Shown here: positions 17,347 to 26,056 of the stretch, piece by piece
Layout of the letters: each line of letters begins with the position of its first letter
Position numbering within the stretch: the stretch's first letter is position 1
NCBI GenBank assembly: GCA_947501215.1
Contig: CANMUS010000002.1
Location: 682,001-746,000 of the forward strand
DNA length: 64,000 nucleotides
Reading direction: 5' to 3'
From: an uncultured Erythrobacter sp.
GTDB taxonomy: Bacteria > Pseudomonadota > Alphaproteobacteria > Sphingomonadales > Sphingomonadaceae
Made by a program: the position numbers and the translations under genes
The notes under the pieces: generated by a model
Told to the model about the DNA's origin: nothing
What the model saw: the letters and a program-made list of their open reading frames with translations, nothing else
The model's database searches: none

Positions 17347-18101
17347 TCGCTGCCACCCTCATATTGCTGGCGCCATTCGCGCGCTCCCGATTGCGACTGC
17401 TGCCTGATCCTGGGCACTTCTATCTCCGCTGCCGGGTCGAGCGCGACCGACAGATAGTCCGCCACCGCTGCTACTGCATCCGTGGGAGAGGCGACCACAT
17501 CTTCGTACCACAGTACTAGTGGCGTGATGCCCATCTCACGGCACATCTGTGCCCAGGCTTCGTCCTGCGCAGCGAGTTCGCGGCGGGCCCGCTTCACCAT
17601 ATGTGCCGAATAGATAGGGTCCGAGTCTTCCCCGCGTTCCTGCTCTGCGCGCCAGATCCCCGACAGGCTTGCTCGGGCCAAGGAGATTGCGTGCGCGATT
17701 TCGTCTCTGCGTCGCAATTGCACCACCCGGCTTCCCGGCCCTTTCCCGAGAAGGAAGCGCATGGTTCTTGTGAGAAGCGAAAGGTTCTGGCTGCCCAAGA
17801 CCTCCATCTGGAGCGGGAAGGCCTTCATCCCGAAAATGCCGTTGGGCGAGGTCCGGTGTGCGACGACATGCTCCCAGACAGCAGCCTGCCGGTCCGGCAA
17901 GCCGCTAGCAGAGCCGAAGGGGCCGGTGGCTTCGAAGTTCAGATATTCCAGCGGAGCTCCGAGGCAGCCTGTCTGCCATAGCAGATGGCTGAGGAATGTG
18001 CTGCCGCTCCTAGGCGTTGTCGCGAGCAAATAGGGTTTGGGTTGACCTTGATAAAGTGGCCAATCCAGCGTCTTTTCATAACCGGTCACAATAGGGCTCA
18101 T
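17343..18101 (-). CDS. Stf0-type sulfotransferase
   Basis: A 252-residue cytoplasmic protein of the Stf0 family. The PAPS 5'-phosphosulfate loop TPRSGSTFLSHLL is near residue 29, and the PLEYLNFEA and GIFGMKAFPLQ segments and a second RRRDEIAHAISLARA phosphate-binding helix follow. Mycobacterial Stf0 sulfates trehalose, so a disaccharide or glycolipid acceptor is plausible here. It is the nearest gene on this side to the Crp-type regulator and the disaccharide/glycosyltransferase cluster. The acceptor cannot be read from sequence. Confidence 0.85.
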   Translation of the reverse strand: MSPIVTGYEKTLDWPLYQGQPKPYLLATTPRSGSTFLSHLLWQTGCLGAPLEYLNFEATGPFGSASGLPDRQAAVWEHVVAHRTSPNGIFGMKAFPLQMEVLGSQNLSLLTRTMRFLLGKGPGSRVVQLRRRDEIAHAISLARASLSGIWRAEQERGEDSDPIYSAHMVKRARRELAAQDEAWAQMCREMGITPLVLWYEDVVASPTDAVAAVADYLSVALDPAAEIEVPRIRQQSQSGAREWRQQYEGGSD

Positions 18102-18500
18102 GGAATCCCTTCATAGTGGGCAGTAGGCGCCTGCGCACCCTCTGTAATTTGGTTCGTTCCCGGAGTAGGTTGCAGCACAAGAAACGCGTCTATTGCAAAA
18201 GAGCTGAGGCTTCGGTCTCTCGAGCAGCTGCCAATCTGGCTGTGCGGTTCGTCCGTGCCGCTCCCCGGTCACTCCAACACAGCGTCAATTCTAATCCCTC
18301 GCCGCAGGGAGCGTTCGGGTCCAGATCGACGCTGGTGTAGCTTCGCCACCGATCGGCCAGACAACCCCAAGGGAGCTGTGTCCGGTCAGTCAGCTTATTC
18401 GCATTATCGCAACTACAGGGAAATGTTCGTCCGTCGTGCGGTCCGGTGCCGGGGTTTAACACTTGTCTATGGTCCGAGAAACCACGCTTGAACGGACCTC
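18102..18500. other. 399-bp intergenic region with no recognised gene
   Basis: Divergent region between the Stf0 sulfotransferase and the Crp/Fnr regulator. A 118-codon minus-strand reading frame crosses it but overlaps the regulator's start and shows no domain-like pattern. I see no FNR-type TTGAT-N4-ATCAA box and no convincing promoter. It presumably holds the promoters of both flanking genes. Confidence 0.5.
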
Positions 18501-19307
18501 GTGTCTTGGTTAGTCGAAAATTCAGCGACAAACCTGGAAACTGCATTGCACACCGAACTTTTTCTCAAAGGCCGCCTGCGGCACGAACTGGCTGCTCAAG
18601 AAAAGACCTGGCTCGAAGAAGCGGTCCGTCGCACTATCTGGCTCGAACCGCGGCAAACTCTGGTCGAGCGTGGAGAGCGGATCGAGCATTCCTATTATAT
18701 CATCGAAGGGACCGTGCTTCGCCACCGCGACGATCGGAAGGGTGAGCGGCAACTGGTCGGGTTGAATATTCCCGGCGACTTCGTCGATTTGCACGGCTTC
18801 CCGATGAAGCGGCTGGATCATAATACGACGGCACTAGGGCGCGTTCACCTTGCCGAGGTCCCCCATTCGGCCATTGCCAAGCTGGTCGATCGATCAGGCC
18901 ATCTAGCCCGCGCACTGTGGTTCTCCACCTTGCTGGATGCAGCCATGCACCGCGAATGGATCTTCCGCCTCGGACGGCTCAATGCGGAAGGGCGAATCGC
19001 CCACCTCGTTTGCGAGATCATCGAACGGCTCAAGTTCGTCGGCCTGTATGACGGTCGCAATCTGCCGGTACCATTGCTGCAGCGCGATTATGCGGAGGCG
19101 TGCGGCATCACGCCGGTCCATGCCAATCGCAGCTTTCGTATCCTGAAGGAACGCGGCGTGCTGGAACCGCATGGCGAAGGACGGATCGAGATTTTGGACG
19201 AGGCCGAGCTGAAACGGCTCGGCGAGTTTTGCGGCGACTATCTCTACGGCGAAGGCATGCTGGCACTGGATTCTTTCGAGGACCGGGACGAACAGGCCTC
19301 GCGGTAA
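18501..19307 (+). CDS. Crp/Fnr family transcriptional regulator
   Basis: A 268-residue protein with an N-terminal cyclic-nucleotide-binding-like beta-roll (residues about 30-130, including ERGERIEHSYYIIEGTVL and LNIPGDFVDLHG) and a C-terminal winged helix (DYAEACGITPVHANRSFRILKERGVL). No Cys cluster of FNR type is seen, so it is not an oxygen-sensing Fe-S regulator. It starts with GTG. The last 64 bp overlap the convergent glycosyltransferase gene. Its target is unknown; regulation of the adjacent sulfotransferase/glycosyltransferase cluster is only a positional guess. Confidence 0.88.
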   Translation: MSWLVENSATNLETALHTELFLKGRLRHELAAQEKTWLEEAVRRTIWLEPRQTLVERGERIEHSYYIIEGTVLRHRDDRKGERQLVGLNIPGDFVDLHGFPMKRLDHNTTALGRVHLAEVPHSAIAKLVDRSGHLARALWFSTLLDAAMHREWIFRLGRLNAEGRIAHLVCEIIERLKFVGLYDGRNLPVPLLQRDYAEACGITPVHANRSFRILKERGVLEPHGEGRIEILDEAELKRLGEFCGDYLYGEGMLALDSFEDRDEQASR

Positions 19308-20323
19308 AGCGACAGCGTCTCGCGCGCCATTCGCTGGGCAGAAAACCGTTCTTCGAACCGGTGGCGGATGGTTGACCGGTCAAGCTGCAGTACTTCGTCC
19401 ATCCTACCGATTGCTTCGGCAACGCTATCGACGACGATACCTGTTACCCCGTCCTCGATCACTTCGGGGACGCTCCCCTGTCGCCATGCGATTACAGGCG
19501 TCCCGCATGCCATCGCCTCGATCATCACCAGGCCGAAAGGTTCGGGCCAGTCGATGGGGAATACCAGCGCGGCTGCCTTACCCAGATAGCCCTGCTTTTG
19601 CGCATCGTCGACACTCCCGACATGCCTGATCCGATTGTCCAGTGCGGGCAGTACGACCTCCTCGAAATAACCGGGGTTGCCTGGATCGACGGGACCGGCG
19701 AGGCGCAAGTCCCGGCCGGTTGCGCGCGCGAGTTCTATCGCGCGATCGGGCCGCTTCTGGTCCGTCATCCGACCGAGGAATGCGAGGTAGCCCCCCGATC
19801 CATCGCCCGCCCGATATCGCCCTGTGGGCATCCCGTGATGCACAACGCCTGCCAAACTGCCGACCGGCACTGCCCCTGCCTGCGCATTCGATATCGCGAT
19901 GATCCGCTCTTGCGGGAATGCGCGAAAATGCTCGACGTGATCCGGCTCGTCGGCGCGCCAGTGGATCGTGCGGAACGCCGGGATGCCGAGCGCGCTGGCC
20001 GCAGCGCTCGCATGGGCCGAGCCGTGCAGATGAACGACATCGTGCGCTCCGCCATGGGTCAGCACGTCACGCAGCAATTGCGCCTCCAGCACCGCAGGCA
20101 GGCCCGGTGGGGCGGAACCCCCTTGCTGCTCGTGCCAGGATAGCGAACGGTAGTCGCCCACGTGCCGCACATCCGGAAGCGTGCAATCGGCCGGGCCGAA
20201 CAGGGTGACCTCGTGACCGTCCTCGACCTGCGCGGCGGCAAGGTCCGCGATGACCCTTTCGGTGCCGCCGTAAGTGACGGGCGGGACCGAGTGAATGACT
20301 GGCGCGACGTGGGCTATACGCAT
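19244..20323 (-). CDS. GT4-type glycosyltransferase
   Basis: A 359-residue GT-B glycosyltransferase: N-terminal PPVTYGGTERVIADLAAAQ acceptor domain and C-terminal Rossmann domain with YLAFLGRMTDQKRPDRAIELA and the donor-binding E-x7-E stretch in PEPFGLVMIEAMACGTPVIA. It begins MRIAHVAP at 20323. It resembles glycosyltransferases that act on lipid or small-molecule acceptors. Its 3' end overlaps the regulator gene by 64 bp. Divergent transcription from the sucrose-phosphate synthase-like gene (80 nt apart) suggests a joint regulatory region. Confidence 0.88.
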   Translation of the reverse strand: MRIAHVAPVIHSVPPVTYGGTERVIADLAAAQVEDGHEVTLFGPADCTLPDVRHVGDYRSLSWHEQQGGSAPPGLPAVLEAQLLRDVLTHGGAHDVVHLHGSAHASAAASALGIPAFRTIHWRADEPDHVEHFRAFPQERIIAISNAQAGAVPVGSLAGVVHHGMPTGRYRAGDGSGGYLAFLGRMTDQKRPDRAIELARATGRDLRLAGPVDPGNPGYFEEVVLPALDNRIRHVGSVDDAQKQGYLGKAAALVFPIDWPEPFGLVMIEAMACGTPVIAWRQGSVPEVIEDGVTGIVVDSVAEAIGRMDEVLQLDRSTIRHRFEERFSAQRMARETLSLYREACSSRSSKESSASMPSP

Positions 20324-20403
20324 GAAAGCAACATTTATCACCTTGATTGTCAGGAACTTGGAACAGCCACGAGCATCGGTACCCGCAGATCCGGAGCCCG
20401 TCG

Positions 20404-22446
20404 ATGTTTGTTTGTCATATTGCCCTGCAGGGCTGCCTCACACTGTCCGATGTGCCCTATGGCATCAACGCCGATACCGGTGGCCACATCACCTATCTGC
20501 TCGAACTGGCCTGCGCGAGTGCGCGCGATCCGGCCATCGACCGTATCGATATCGTGACCCGTGGCTTTGCCGATGCGAAGCTGGGCATGCGCTTCGATGC
20601 GCAATGCGCAGAGGTGCAAGGCAAGATACGGCTCGTCCGGTTGGATGATGGCGACCCGTCATACCTGCCCAAAGAAGCCCTGCACGAGCGACACGAAGAG
20701 CTGTGCGAGGCGTTTCTCGCTTACCTGAACGATCTCGATCGCAAGCCCGACATCATCCATGCCCATTATGCCGATGCCGGCATCCTGGCCCGTAAGGCGA
20801 AGGAAGAGCTCGATATCACCTACGTCTTTACCGGCCACTCGCTTGGGGCGGTCAAGCGCGAAGTCAATGGCGGGGCCGACGCAAGCCTGCATACGCGGAT
20901 AGCTGTCGAAGAGCGGGCACTGGCTCTTGCCGACGCCGTAATAGCAAGCTCGCGCGACGAGGCGGAAGCACAATACGCTCACTACGACAGCATCGAAGCG
21001 GGTCGCATCCGCGTGATCCCGCCGGGATGCGACCTGACCCGGTTCGAAAGCGCGCAACCCACCGACAAAGTGCGGGCGGATCTGGCGCATTTCCTGCGCG
21101 ATCCGGCCAAACCCATGCTGCTCGCCATCGCCCGGCCCGTTCGCAAGAAGAACCTGCTCGGTCTGGTAGAGGCCTACGCCGGGGATCCGAAGTTGCAGGA
21201 CGCCGCCAATCTGGTGATCGTCGCAGGCTGCCGCTCGCTGCTCGGCGATCTGGAAAACGAATGCCGCGAGGTGATGCAGGAGCTGATCGAGGCGGTCGAC
21301 CGACACGATCTATACGGCAAGGTCGCCTATCCCAAGCATCACGACCCCGCCGACATCCCCGCCTATTATGCCTTGGCGCGCGAGAGCGGTGGCGTATTCG
21401 TGAACCCCGCCCTCAACGAACCTTTCGGCCTGACGCTGCTGGAAGCAGCCGCGTCGCGCCTGCCGGTGGTCGCCACGGACAGCGGCGGCCCGAACGATAT
21501 TGTGGAACGGTGCAGCAACGGCGAACTCGTTTGCCCGCGCGATCCGCAGGCGATTGCCACCGCTTGCCGGGACATCGTGACGGACAGGCGCAAGTGGGTA
21601 CGCTACGCCACTGCGGGTGTGGAAGCGGTTGCAGCCTACGACTGGACGGCTCACCGCGGCCAGTATCATCGCCTTCTGCATGAATTGACCGGCCCGCTGG
21701 AACGAGCACCGCACTGGGACCGGATCCTGATCTGCGATATCGACAACACCCTGCTGGGTGATCGGGAAGCCTTGCGCGAATTCCTCGCCTGGCAGGCGGA
21801 ACAGTCGGGCCATATCGCGCTCGGCATCGCGACCGGGCGCAGTTTCCACAGCGCGCAAGCAATCCTTGCGGCGGAAGGCGTACCGACACCCGACGTCATC
21901 ATTAGCAGCGTGGGCACTCGCATACACTGGTACGACCGGGACGAACGCTGTTTCTCGGAAGACGAAGGCTGGCGACGCCGGGTGGAAAACGCCTGGCAGG
22001 AAAATACGGTCCGCGAGACTACGGATACACTCGGGCTGCGGCAGCAGGCTTTGCTGGAACAGCACAGTGGCAAAGCCAGCTTCTTCATAGACCAGCACGA
22101 TCCCGAAGACATCCGCCGCGCGTTCCGGAAAGCCGGCCTGCGCGTGGAGATCGTGGCCAGCCATGGTCGGTATCTGGATATCCTGTCCGAAGGTGCCGGC
22201 AAGGGGCCGGCGGTCGTCCATGTGGCGGATGAGCTCTCGCTGACCCAGTCGCGTGTCGTGGTCGCAGGGGACAGCGGGAATGACCTGACCATGCTGCGCG
22301 CCTGTCCATTCCCGATCGTGGTCGGCAATGCGAGCGACGGGTTGGCGCAGGATCCGTCGCTGTCCCATGCCTATTGGGCGAAAGGGTGCTACGCTGCCGG
22401 CGTGCTGGAAGGCGTCCGGCACTACCAGGCGCAAGGCAGCTGGTGA
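20404..22446 (+). CDS. Two-domain sucrose-phosphate synthase / HAD phosphatase-like enzyme
   Basis: A 680-residue fusion. Residues 1 to about 430 form a GT4 synthase domain: DTGGHITYLLELA at the N-terminus, VFTGHSLGAVKRE, and donor-binding NPALNEPFGLTLLEAAASRLPVV. The last roughly 240 residues are a HAD-IIB phosphatase with CDIDNTLLGD (motif I) and AGDSGNDLTML (motif IV). This is the layout of bacterial sucrose-phosphate synthases, with an active-looking phosphatase. Related enzymes make mannosylfructose phosphate, so sucrose is likely but not certain. Start ATG 20404 has GGAG 7 nt upstream. The stop overlaps the next gene as GTGA. Confidence 0.85.
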   Translation: MFVCHIALQGCLTLSDVPYGINADTGGHITYLLELACASARDPAIDRIDIVTRGFADAKLGMRFDAQCAEVQGKIRLVRLDDGDPSYLPKEALHERHEELCEAFLAYLNDLDRKPDIIHAHYADAGILARKAKEELDITYVFTGHSLGAVKREVNGGADASLHTRIAVEERALALADAVIASSRDEAEAQYAHYDSIEAGRIRVIPPGCDLTRFESAQPTDKVRADLAHFLRDPAKPMLLAIARPVRKKNLLGLVEAYAGDPKLQDAANLVIVAGCRSLLGDLENECREVMQELIEAVDRHDLYGKVAYPKHHDPADIPAYYALARESGGVFVNPALNEPFGLTLLEAAASRLPVVATDSGGPNDIVERCSNGELVCPRDPQAIATACRDIVTDRRKWVRYATAGVEAVAAYDWTAHRGQYHRLLHELTGPLERAPHWDRILICDIDNTLLGDREALREFLAWQAEQSGHIALGIATGRSFHSAQAILAAEGVPTPDVIISSVGTRIHWYDRDERCFSEDEGWRRRVENAWQENTVRETTDTLGLRQQALLEQHSGKASFFIDQHDPEDIRRAFRKAGLRVEIVASHGRYLDILSEGAGKGPAVVHVADELSLTQSRVVVAGDSGNDLTMLRACPFPIVVGNASDGLAQDPSLSHAYWAKGCYAAGVLEGVRHYQAQGSW

Positions 22447-23330
22447 GTACCTATCGATCCGTTTCGGTGCTCACGCTGGTGCGCGGGCGCCAGCAGCATC
22501 TCGATCACCTGATTGCAGGCCTCGAGGCCCAGACCTTCCCGCCAGACGAACTCGTTGTCGCCTACATGCAGGACGAACCGCCGCGAATCGAAACCGGCGG
22601 ACGCTTCCTTGTCCGCTGTGTGCAGGTACCGGGCGATCCCATGCCGCTCGCCGCCGCGCGAAACCGTGCTGCGGAACTGGCGGAGGGAGATGTTCTGGCT
22701 TTCCTCGACATCGATTGCATTCCCGATCCTGAATTCGTGCGCCGCGCGGCGGAAGCACATGTGCACGACGGCGAGGGCGTGTTCCTGCCCGAAGTGCGGT
22801 ACCTGCCCGGGCGCGACGACGGCTGGCTCACCTCCGACGGGGCACCGGATTACGACCTGCTGGCCAGCACTGGCGTGCGCCATCCGAGCAAGCGCCCCCT
22901 CGATGAATCCTCCGTCGATCCGATCGCGGATTTCGGAGAACTCTGGGGGCTGGCCTTCATCATGTCCTCGCAGACCTGGGCTGAGGCTGGCGGAATGGAT
23001 GAGGATTACATCGGCTACGGTGCCGAAGAGACGGATTTGGGCCAGCGGCTGAAGCGGGCAGGCGCGCGCATGTACTGGCTGGGCGGGACGATCTGCTTCC
23101 ACCAGCACCACCATGTTCACAAGCCGCCCTTGCAGCATTTCGATACCATCATCCGCAATGCCCGGCTCTATCGCAGCCGGTGGGGGGAGTGGTGCATGCA
23201 GTACTGGCTGGACGATTTCGAGCGGCGCGGACTGGTGAAGCGGTCCGAAACACGCCTCGAGGTGGTGCGTCAGCCCACAACTAGCGAGATTGCGGATACC
23301 CGGCAGGGTGCCGACGTGCTGTTCAGCTGA
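22443..23330 (+). CDS. GT2-type glycosyltransferase
   Basis: A 295-residue GT-A protein beginning with GTG at 22443, overlapping the preceding stop as GTGA with AAGG 6 nt upstream. Features include SVLTLVRGR at the N-terminus, AARNRAAELAEGDVLAFLDIDC with a DxD-like metal site, and GGMDEDYIGYGAEETDLGQRLKRAG, the glycosyltransferase family 7-like acceptor/catalytic ED motif. The last part holds HQHHH. Translational coupling indicates it works with the synthase gene, perhaps adding a further sugar to the product or to a polymer. Acceptor unknown. Confidence 0.85.
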   Translation: MSTYRSVSVLTLVRGRQQHLDHLIAGLEAQTFPPDELVVAYMQDEPPRIETGGRFLVRCVQVPGDPMPLAAARNRAAELAEGDVLAFLDIDCIPDPEFVRRAAEAHVHDGEGVFLPEVRYLPGRDDGWLTSDGAPDYDLLASTGVRHPSKRPLDESSVDPIADFGELWGLAFIMSSQTWAEAGGMDEDYIGYGAEETDLGQRLKRAGARMYWLGGTICFHQHHHVHKPPLQHFDTIIRNARLYRSRWGEWCMQYWLDDFERRGLVKRSETRLEVVRQPTTSEIADTRQGADVLFS

Positions 23331-24426
23331 CCGCCCACAGGCGGGTTGCCTGTTCCTCCAGCCAGTGCGCGGCCTTCCGCGCGGCATCATCGTCATGCAG
23401 CGATGCAAGAACGCCGGCATCCAGCGCGTCGGTCTCGGATAGCGCGCGCTGCCATTCGGGGATCGAGGCGGGCCAGGTCTCCCGATAAGTCGCCGCGCCC
23501 AGGCGCTCCAACTCTCTCGCCTTGGCCTGCTGCTCGTCGAAATACCGCCATTCCGGGATGCACAGGAACGGCTTGGCCGCCCGGGCGATCTCGTGGACCG
23601 TATTGTCGCCGGCCGAAGCAATCACGCGGTCGGCGGCGCACAGGTAATCGGTCAGATTGTCGATCCAGCCTAGCTCTTGGAGGTTGCCGAAATCGGTTTC
23701 GTGCCCTTCGCGGTGTACCGGTCCGGCGACCAGCCATTGCGTTTCCGGCTCCGCCCGCGCGGCGACCGTGAGCGGGGCGTAAGGCGTACCCGATCCTCCG
23801 CCACCGGCGATTACCAGCGTCATGGTCCTGTCTTCGGGCAAGCCGAGCATGGCGCGCGCCTTTCCTTTATCGAGCAAGGGTGCGCGGGTGGTGCACAAGC
23901 CGCCCGTGTAAAAGGTGCGATCGCGAAGGCGCGGCGGGTAGCTCGCCTGCTCCATCCGCTCGTCGAACGGGGCCAGCATGGCGACACAGGCTTCGTAGCC
24001 CGCGACATGACCGACATCCTCACGGTCACCATGCATCCTGATAGTCACGGCCGGCACACTCATGATGCGCGACAACAGGGCGATCTCCGCCGAAACGTCG
24101 ATGACGAACAGCGCCGGGTCGGCCTTCCGCAGCGTTTCTGCAATCGACCCCATGTGCTGGCGCATTTCCTCCACGCCGAGCGGGACGCAGTGCATCACCT
24201 CCGGCGTCGGCTGGTCGTGCAGCGCCGGACTGCGCGAGGGCGCACCGATCATGTTCGGCAGCTCGACCATGGTCGCATCGCGCGGCCGGTCATCGAACTG
24301 CGAGGGCGCTGCCGTCATGATCGTGACCGGCCGATCGTCCGGGATATGCTCCAGGATAGCCATGATCCGGTTGGCATGACCGCGGCCCTGATGGTGCGCG
24401 AAAAAGGCCAGTGGGCGCTTGTTCAT
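23323..24426 (-). CDS. MurG-like (GT28-type) glycosyltransferase
   Basis: A 367-residue GT-B protein: glycine-rich acceptor loop FFAHHQGRGHANRIMAILEHI at the N-terminus, then a donor domain with LVIAGGGGSGTPYAPL, LGWIDNLTDYLCAADRVIASAGDNTVHEIA and FLCIPEWRYFDEQ. The GHxxR N-terminal pattern is shared with the MJ1255/VC2487 family. It is the last gene of a minus-strand operon. The start overlaps the stop of the 81-residue gene (ATGA), and its 3' end overlaps the convergent GT2 gene by 8 bp. Substrates unknown. Confidence 0.8.
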   Translation of the reverse strand: MNKRPLAFFAHHQGRGHANRIMAILEHIPDDRPVTIMTAAPSQFDDRPRDATMVELPNMIGAPSRSPALHDQPTPEVMHCVPLGVEEMRQHMGSIAETLRKADPALFVIDVSAEIALLSRIMSVPAVTIRMHGDREDVGHVAGYEACVAMLAPFDERMEQASYPPRLRDRTFYTGGLCTTRAPLLDKGKARAMLGLPEDRTMTLVIAGGGGSGTPYAPLTVAARAEPETQWLVAGPVHREGHETDFGNLQELGWIDNLTDYLCAADRVIASAGDNTVHEIARAAKPFLCIPEWRYFDEQQAKARELERLGAATYRETWPASIPEWQRALSETDALDAGVLASLHDDDAARKAAHWLEEQATRLWAVS

Positions 24427-24668
24427 TCCTGTTCCTTCGATTCCTCCTGCTGGCCACTATCCCGCGCTGGATTGACGATACGGCCGGCAGTCCAGTTTTC
24501 GCTGAGCCGAACCTTGGGATTGGGGGCGCACCAGATTTCGCCGGTCGCATCGATCGCGGTGATCCAGATAAGATTGTGCTCCAACCCGTAGTCGATGACC
24601 GCAAAGGCGAGCCCGGCGCCGCGATCAATGACGTGCACGGGAAGCGGAGGGTTCAGCTGGGTGAACAT
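24423..24668 (-). CDS. Small conserved-looking protein of unknown function (81 aa)
   Basis: A short protein with a clear hydrophobic/aromatic core (AFAVIDYGLEHNLIWITA, IWCAPNPKVRLSENWTAGR) and a charged tail rich in Glu/Gln. No signal peptide or transmembrane segment. I do not recognise the family. Reality is supported by ATGA overlap with the glycosyltransferase gene downstream and by being only 35 nt from the membrane-protein gene upstream. Confidence 0.65.
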   Translation of the reverse strand: MFTQLNPPLPVHVIDRGAGLAFAVIDYGLEHNLIWITAIDATGEIWCAPNPKVRLSENWTAGRIVNPARDSGQQEESKEQE

Positions 24669-24703
24669 GTCAGGGGTTCCGTCTGCCTGAAGGAGGGCTG
24701 CCT

Positions 24704-25195
24704 CTAGACATCGTCGTGCGGCGTGAGCTTGGCGATCAGCGACCGGACGGTGCCGAACAGCATGGTGACCATGGCGACAAGTCCAGCACTGAGGACCACC
24801 ACGATCCAGTACAGAACCTTGAAGAGCATCGGAAACCAGTTTTCCGGCACGTCGTCGAATTCGCCGATCGGCATCGTCATCAGGAGCAGCATGACGACGG
24901 CACCGCCCAGGAGGACGGTCGACATTACCGCAATGCGGTAAATCTGCTTGTACATCCGGACGTCGAACTCCGCATCGGCGCGCCTCACCAGACCGAGCAA
25001 GGTCAGCATCAGGGCAAGCGTCGTGGCCGCGCTTCCGGCAATGGCACTGCCGAGATAAAGTGCCGGGCTGGATAACGCCGAGATCATCTCGCGCGCTTCG
25101 AGCGAGGAGTAAATCGCACCCGAAGCGAAGTGTCCGGCCAGCCCGACAAGCAGGATGATGCCGGCCGAACTGATGGTCAGCGCGGTGTGTTTCAT
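24704..25195 (-). CDS. Membrane protein of unknown function with four predicted helices
   Basis: A 163-residue protein. Hydrophobic segments appear at about residues 5-25, 50-72, 90-113 and 128-150. A loop rich in acidic and aromatic residues (PIGEFDDVPENWFPML) lies between helices 3 and 4. ATG 25195 overlaps the stop of the 94-residue membrane protein as ATGA; longer in-frame extensions upstream read as arginine-rich shadow. No family recognised. Tight pairing suggests a two-subunit membrane complex. Confidence 0.72.
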   Translation of the reverse strand: MKHTALTISSAGIILLVGLAGHFASGAIYSSLEAREMISALSSPALYLGSAIAGSAATTLALMLTLLGLVRRADAEFDVRMYKQIYRIAVMSTVLLGGAVVMLLLMTMPIGEFDDVPENWFPMLFKVLYWIVVVLSAGLVAMVTMLFGTVRSLIAKLTPHDDV

Positions 25196-25476
25196 GCCGC
25201 GTCTCCAGCCTCGTTTGCGGGCTGCTTGCGTTCGCCTTTTTGCGGGCCGAGATAGCGATACACGCCCCACAAATTGATTAGCAGCAGGGCGATATTCTGC
25301 CAGCCGATCCCTTCGGCATCGTCGCTGAGGAAGCCCCAGGCCGTCAGCGCCAGCGAAGACGTGACGAAGAGCACGAAGGCCCATCCCGTCACCCGCGAGC
25401 TGACATTCGTCGCCACGACCAGCGCTGCAACCACGGCGGCGATGGCGCCGTACCATTCGAGGAAATCCAACAGCAT
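25192..25476 (-). CDS. Small membrane protein of unknown function (94 aa)
   Basis: Three hydrophobic segments (about residues 8-24, 30-50 and 58-76) and a hydrophilic C-terminal tail with KGERKQPANE. The segment GWQNIALLLINLWGVYRYL resembles the last helix of small PnuC/SemiSWEET-like proteins, but this is not enough to assign a transporter. It lies 1 nt from the DUF1989 gene and overlaps the next membrane-protein gene, so it is an operon member. Confidence 0.72.
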   Translation of the reverse strand: MLLDFLEWYGAIAAVVAALVVATNVSSRVTGWAFVLFVTSSLALTAWGFLSDDAEGIGWQNIALLLINLWGVYRYLGPQKGERKQPANEAGDAA

Positions 25477-25477
25477 T

Positions 25478-26056
25478 TCAGTTGCTCACATCGTAATCGA
25501 TCGGTTTGAAAGTGCCGCCGTTCGAAGCATAAGCCGCGCACGCGGTGAGCCCGATCACGAGGTCCATCTCGGCCCGGAATCGGGTGAAGGTGCCCGGCGG
25601 AGACTGCGGCGGATCGACCGAAAGCGTGCCGTCGCCGGCGACCGGTACGTTCATGAATACGTTGAAGGCGGTGGGTATGTCGTCGGGACCGACGCCATAT
25701 GGCTCCAGCGCTTCGGCCAGATTTCCGAAACAGCCGCGATGGACCGGCTTGTCCGGGTAGAAGTGGCGGAACGTGTCCTTCGAACAGGGCGTAAGGAGGA
25801 AGTCGTGCGCGGGTGCCGTATCTTCCAGAATGGTGAGCATGGGGTTCGACCGGTTCGACCAAAGCCGCGCGCCGGTGGTCAGCATGATCCGTTCTTCGTA
25901 GTCGAACGTCCTCCCGTTGGAGAGGATCTCCGCCGGATCGGCCCGCGACACGGCCAGGAGGTCGCTGACTTGCCCGCCCTCGGGATCGGTCACGGTCAGC
26001 ACCTGCCCTTTCGACAATTCGAAGGCGGTTCCGGTGCGGGGTTCGATGCGGGTCAT
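25478..26056 (-). CDS. DUF1989 (urea carboxylase-associated) family protein
   Basis: A 192-residue DUF1989 protein. Typical segments are GGQVSDLLA, NPMLTILEDTAPAHDFLLTPCS, HRGCFGNLAEAL and FNVFMNVPVAGDGTLSVDPPQSPPG. DUF1989 pairs accompany urea/guanidine carboxylases, and two such proteins (CgdA/CgdB) form a carboxyguanidine deiminase. Here a single copy is translationally coupled (ATGA) to a GntA-like gene and no carboxylase is nearby. A role on an N-hydroxylated or carboxylated guanidine compound is an inference. Confidence 0.85.
   Translation of the reverse strand: MTRIEPRTGTAFELSKGQVLTVTDPEGGQVSDLLAVSRADPAEILSNGRTFDYEERIMLTTGARLWSNRSNPMLTILEDTAPAHDFLLTPCSKDTFRHFYPDKPVHRGCFGNLAEALEPYGVGPDDIPTAFNVFMNVPVAGDGTLSVDPPQSPPGTFTRFRAEMDLVIGLTACAAYASNGGTFKPIDYDVSN

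Noticed and set aside
18190..18546. A 118-codon minus-strand frame in the gap before the Crp/Fnr gene
   Set aside because: It overlaps the start of the regulator, has no recognisable motif and no ribosome-binding site.
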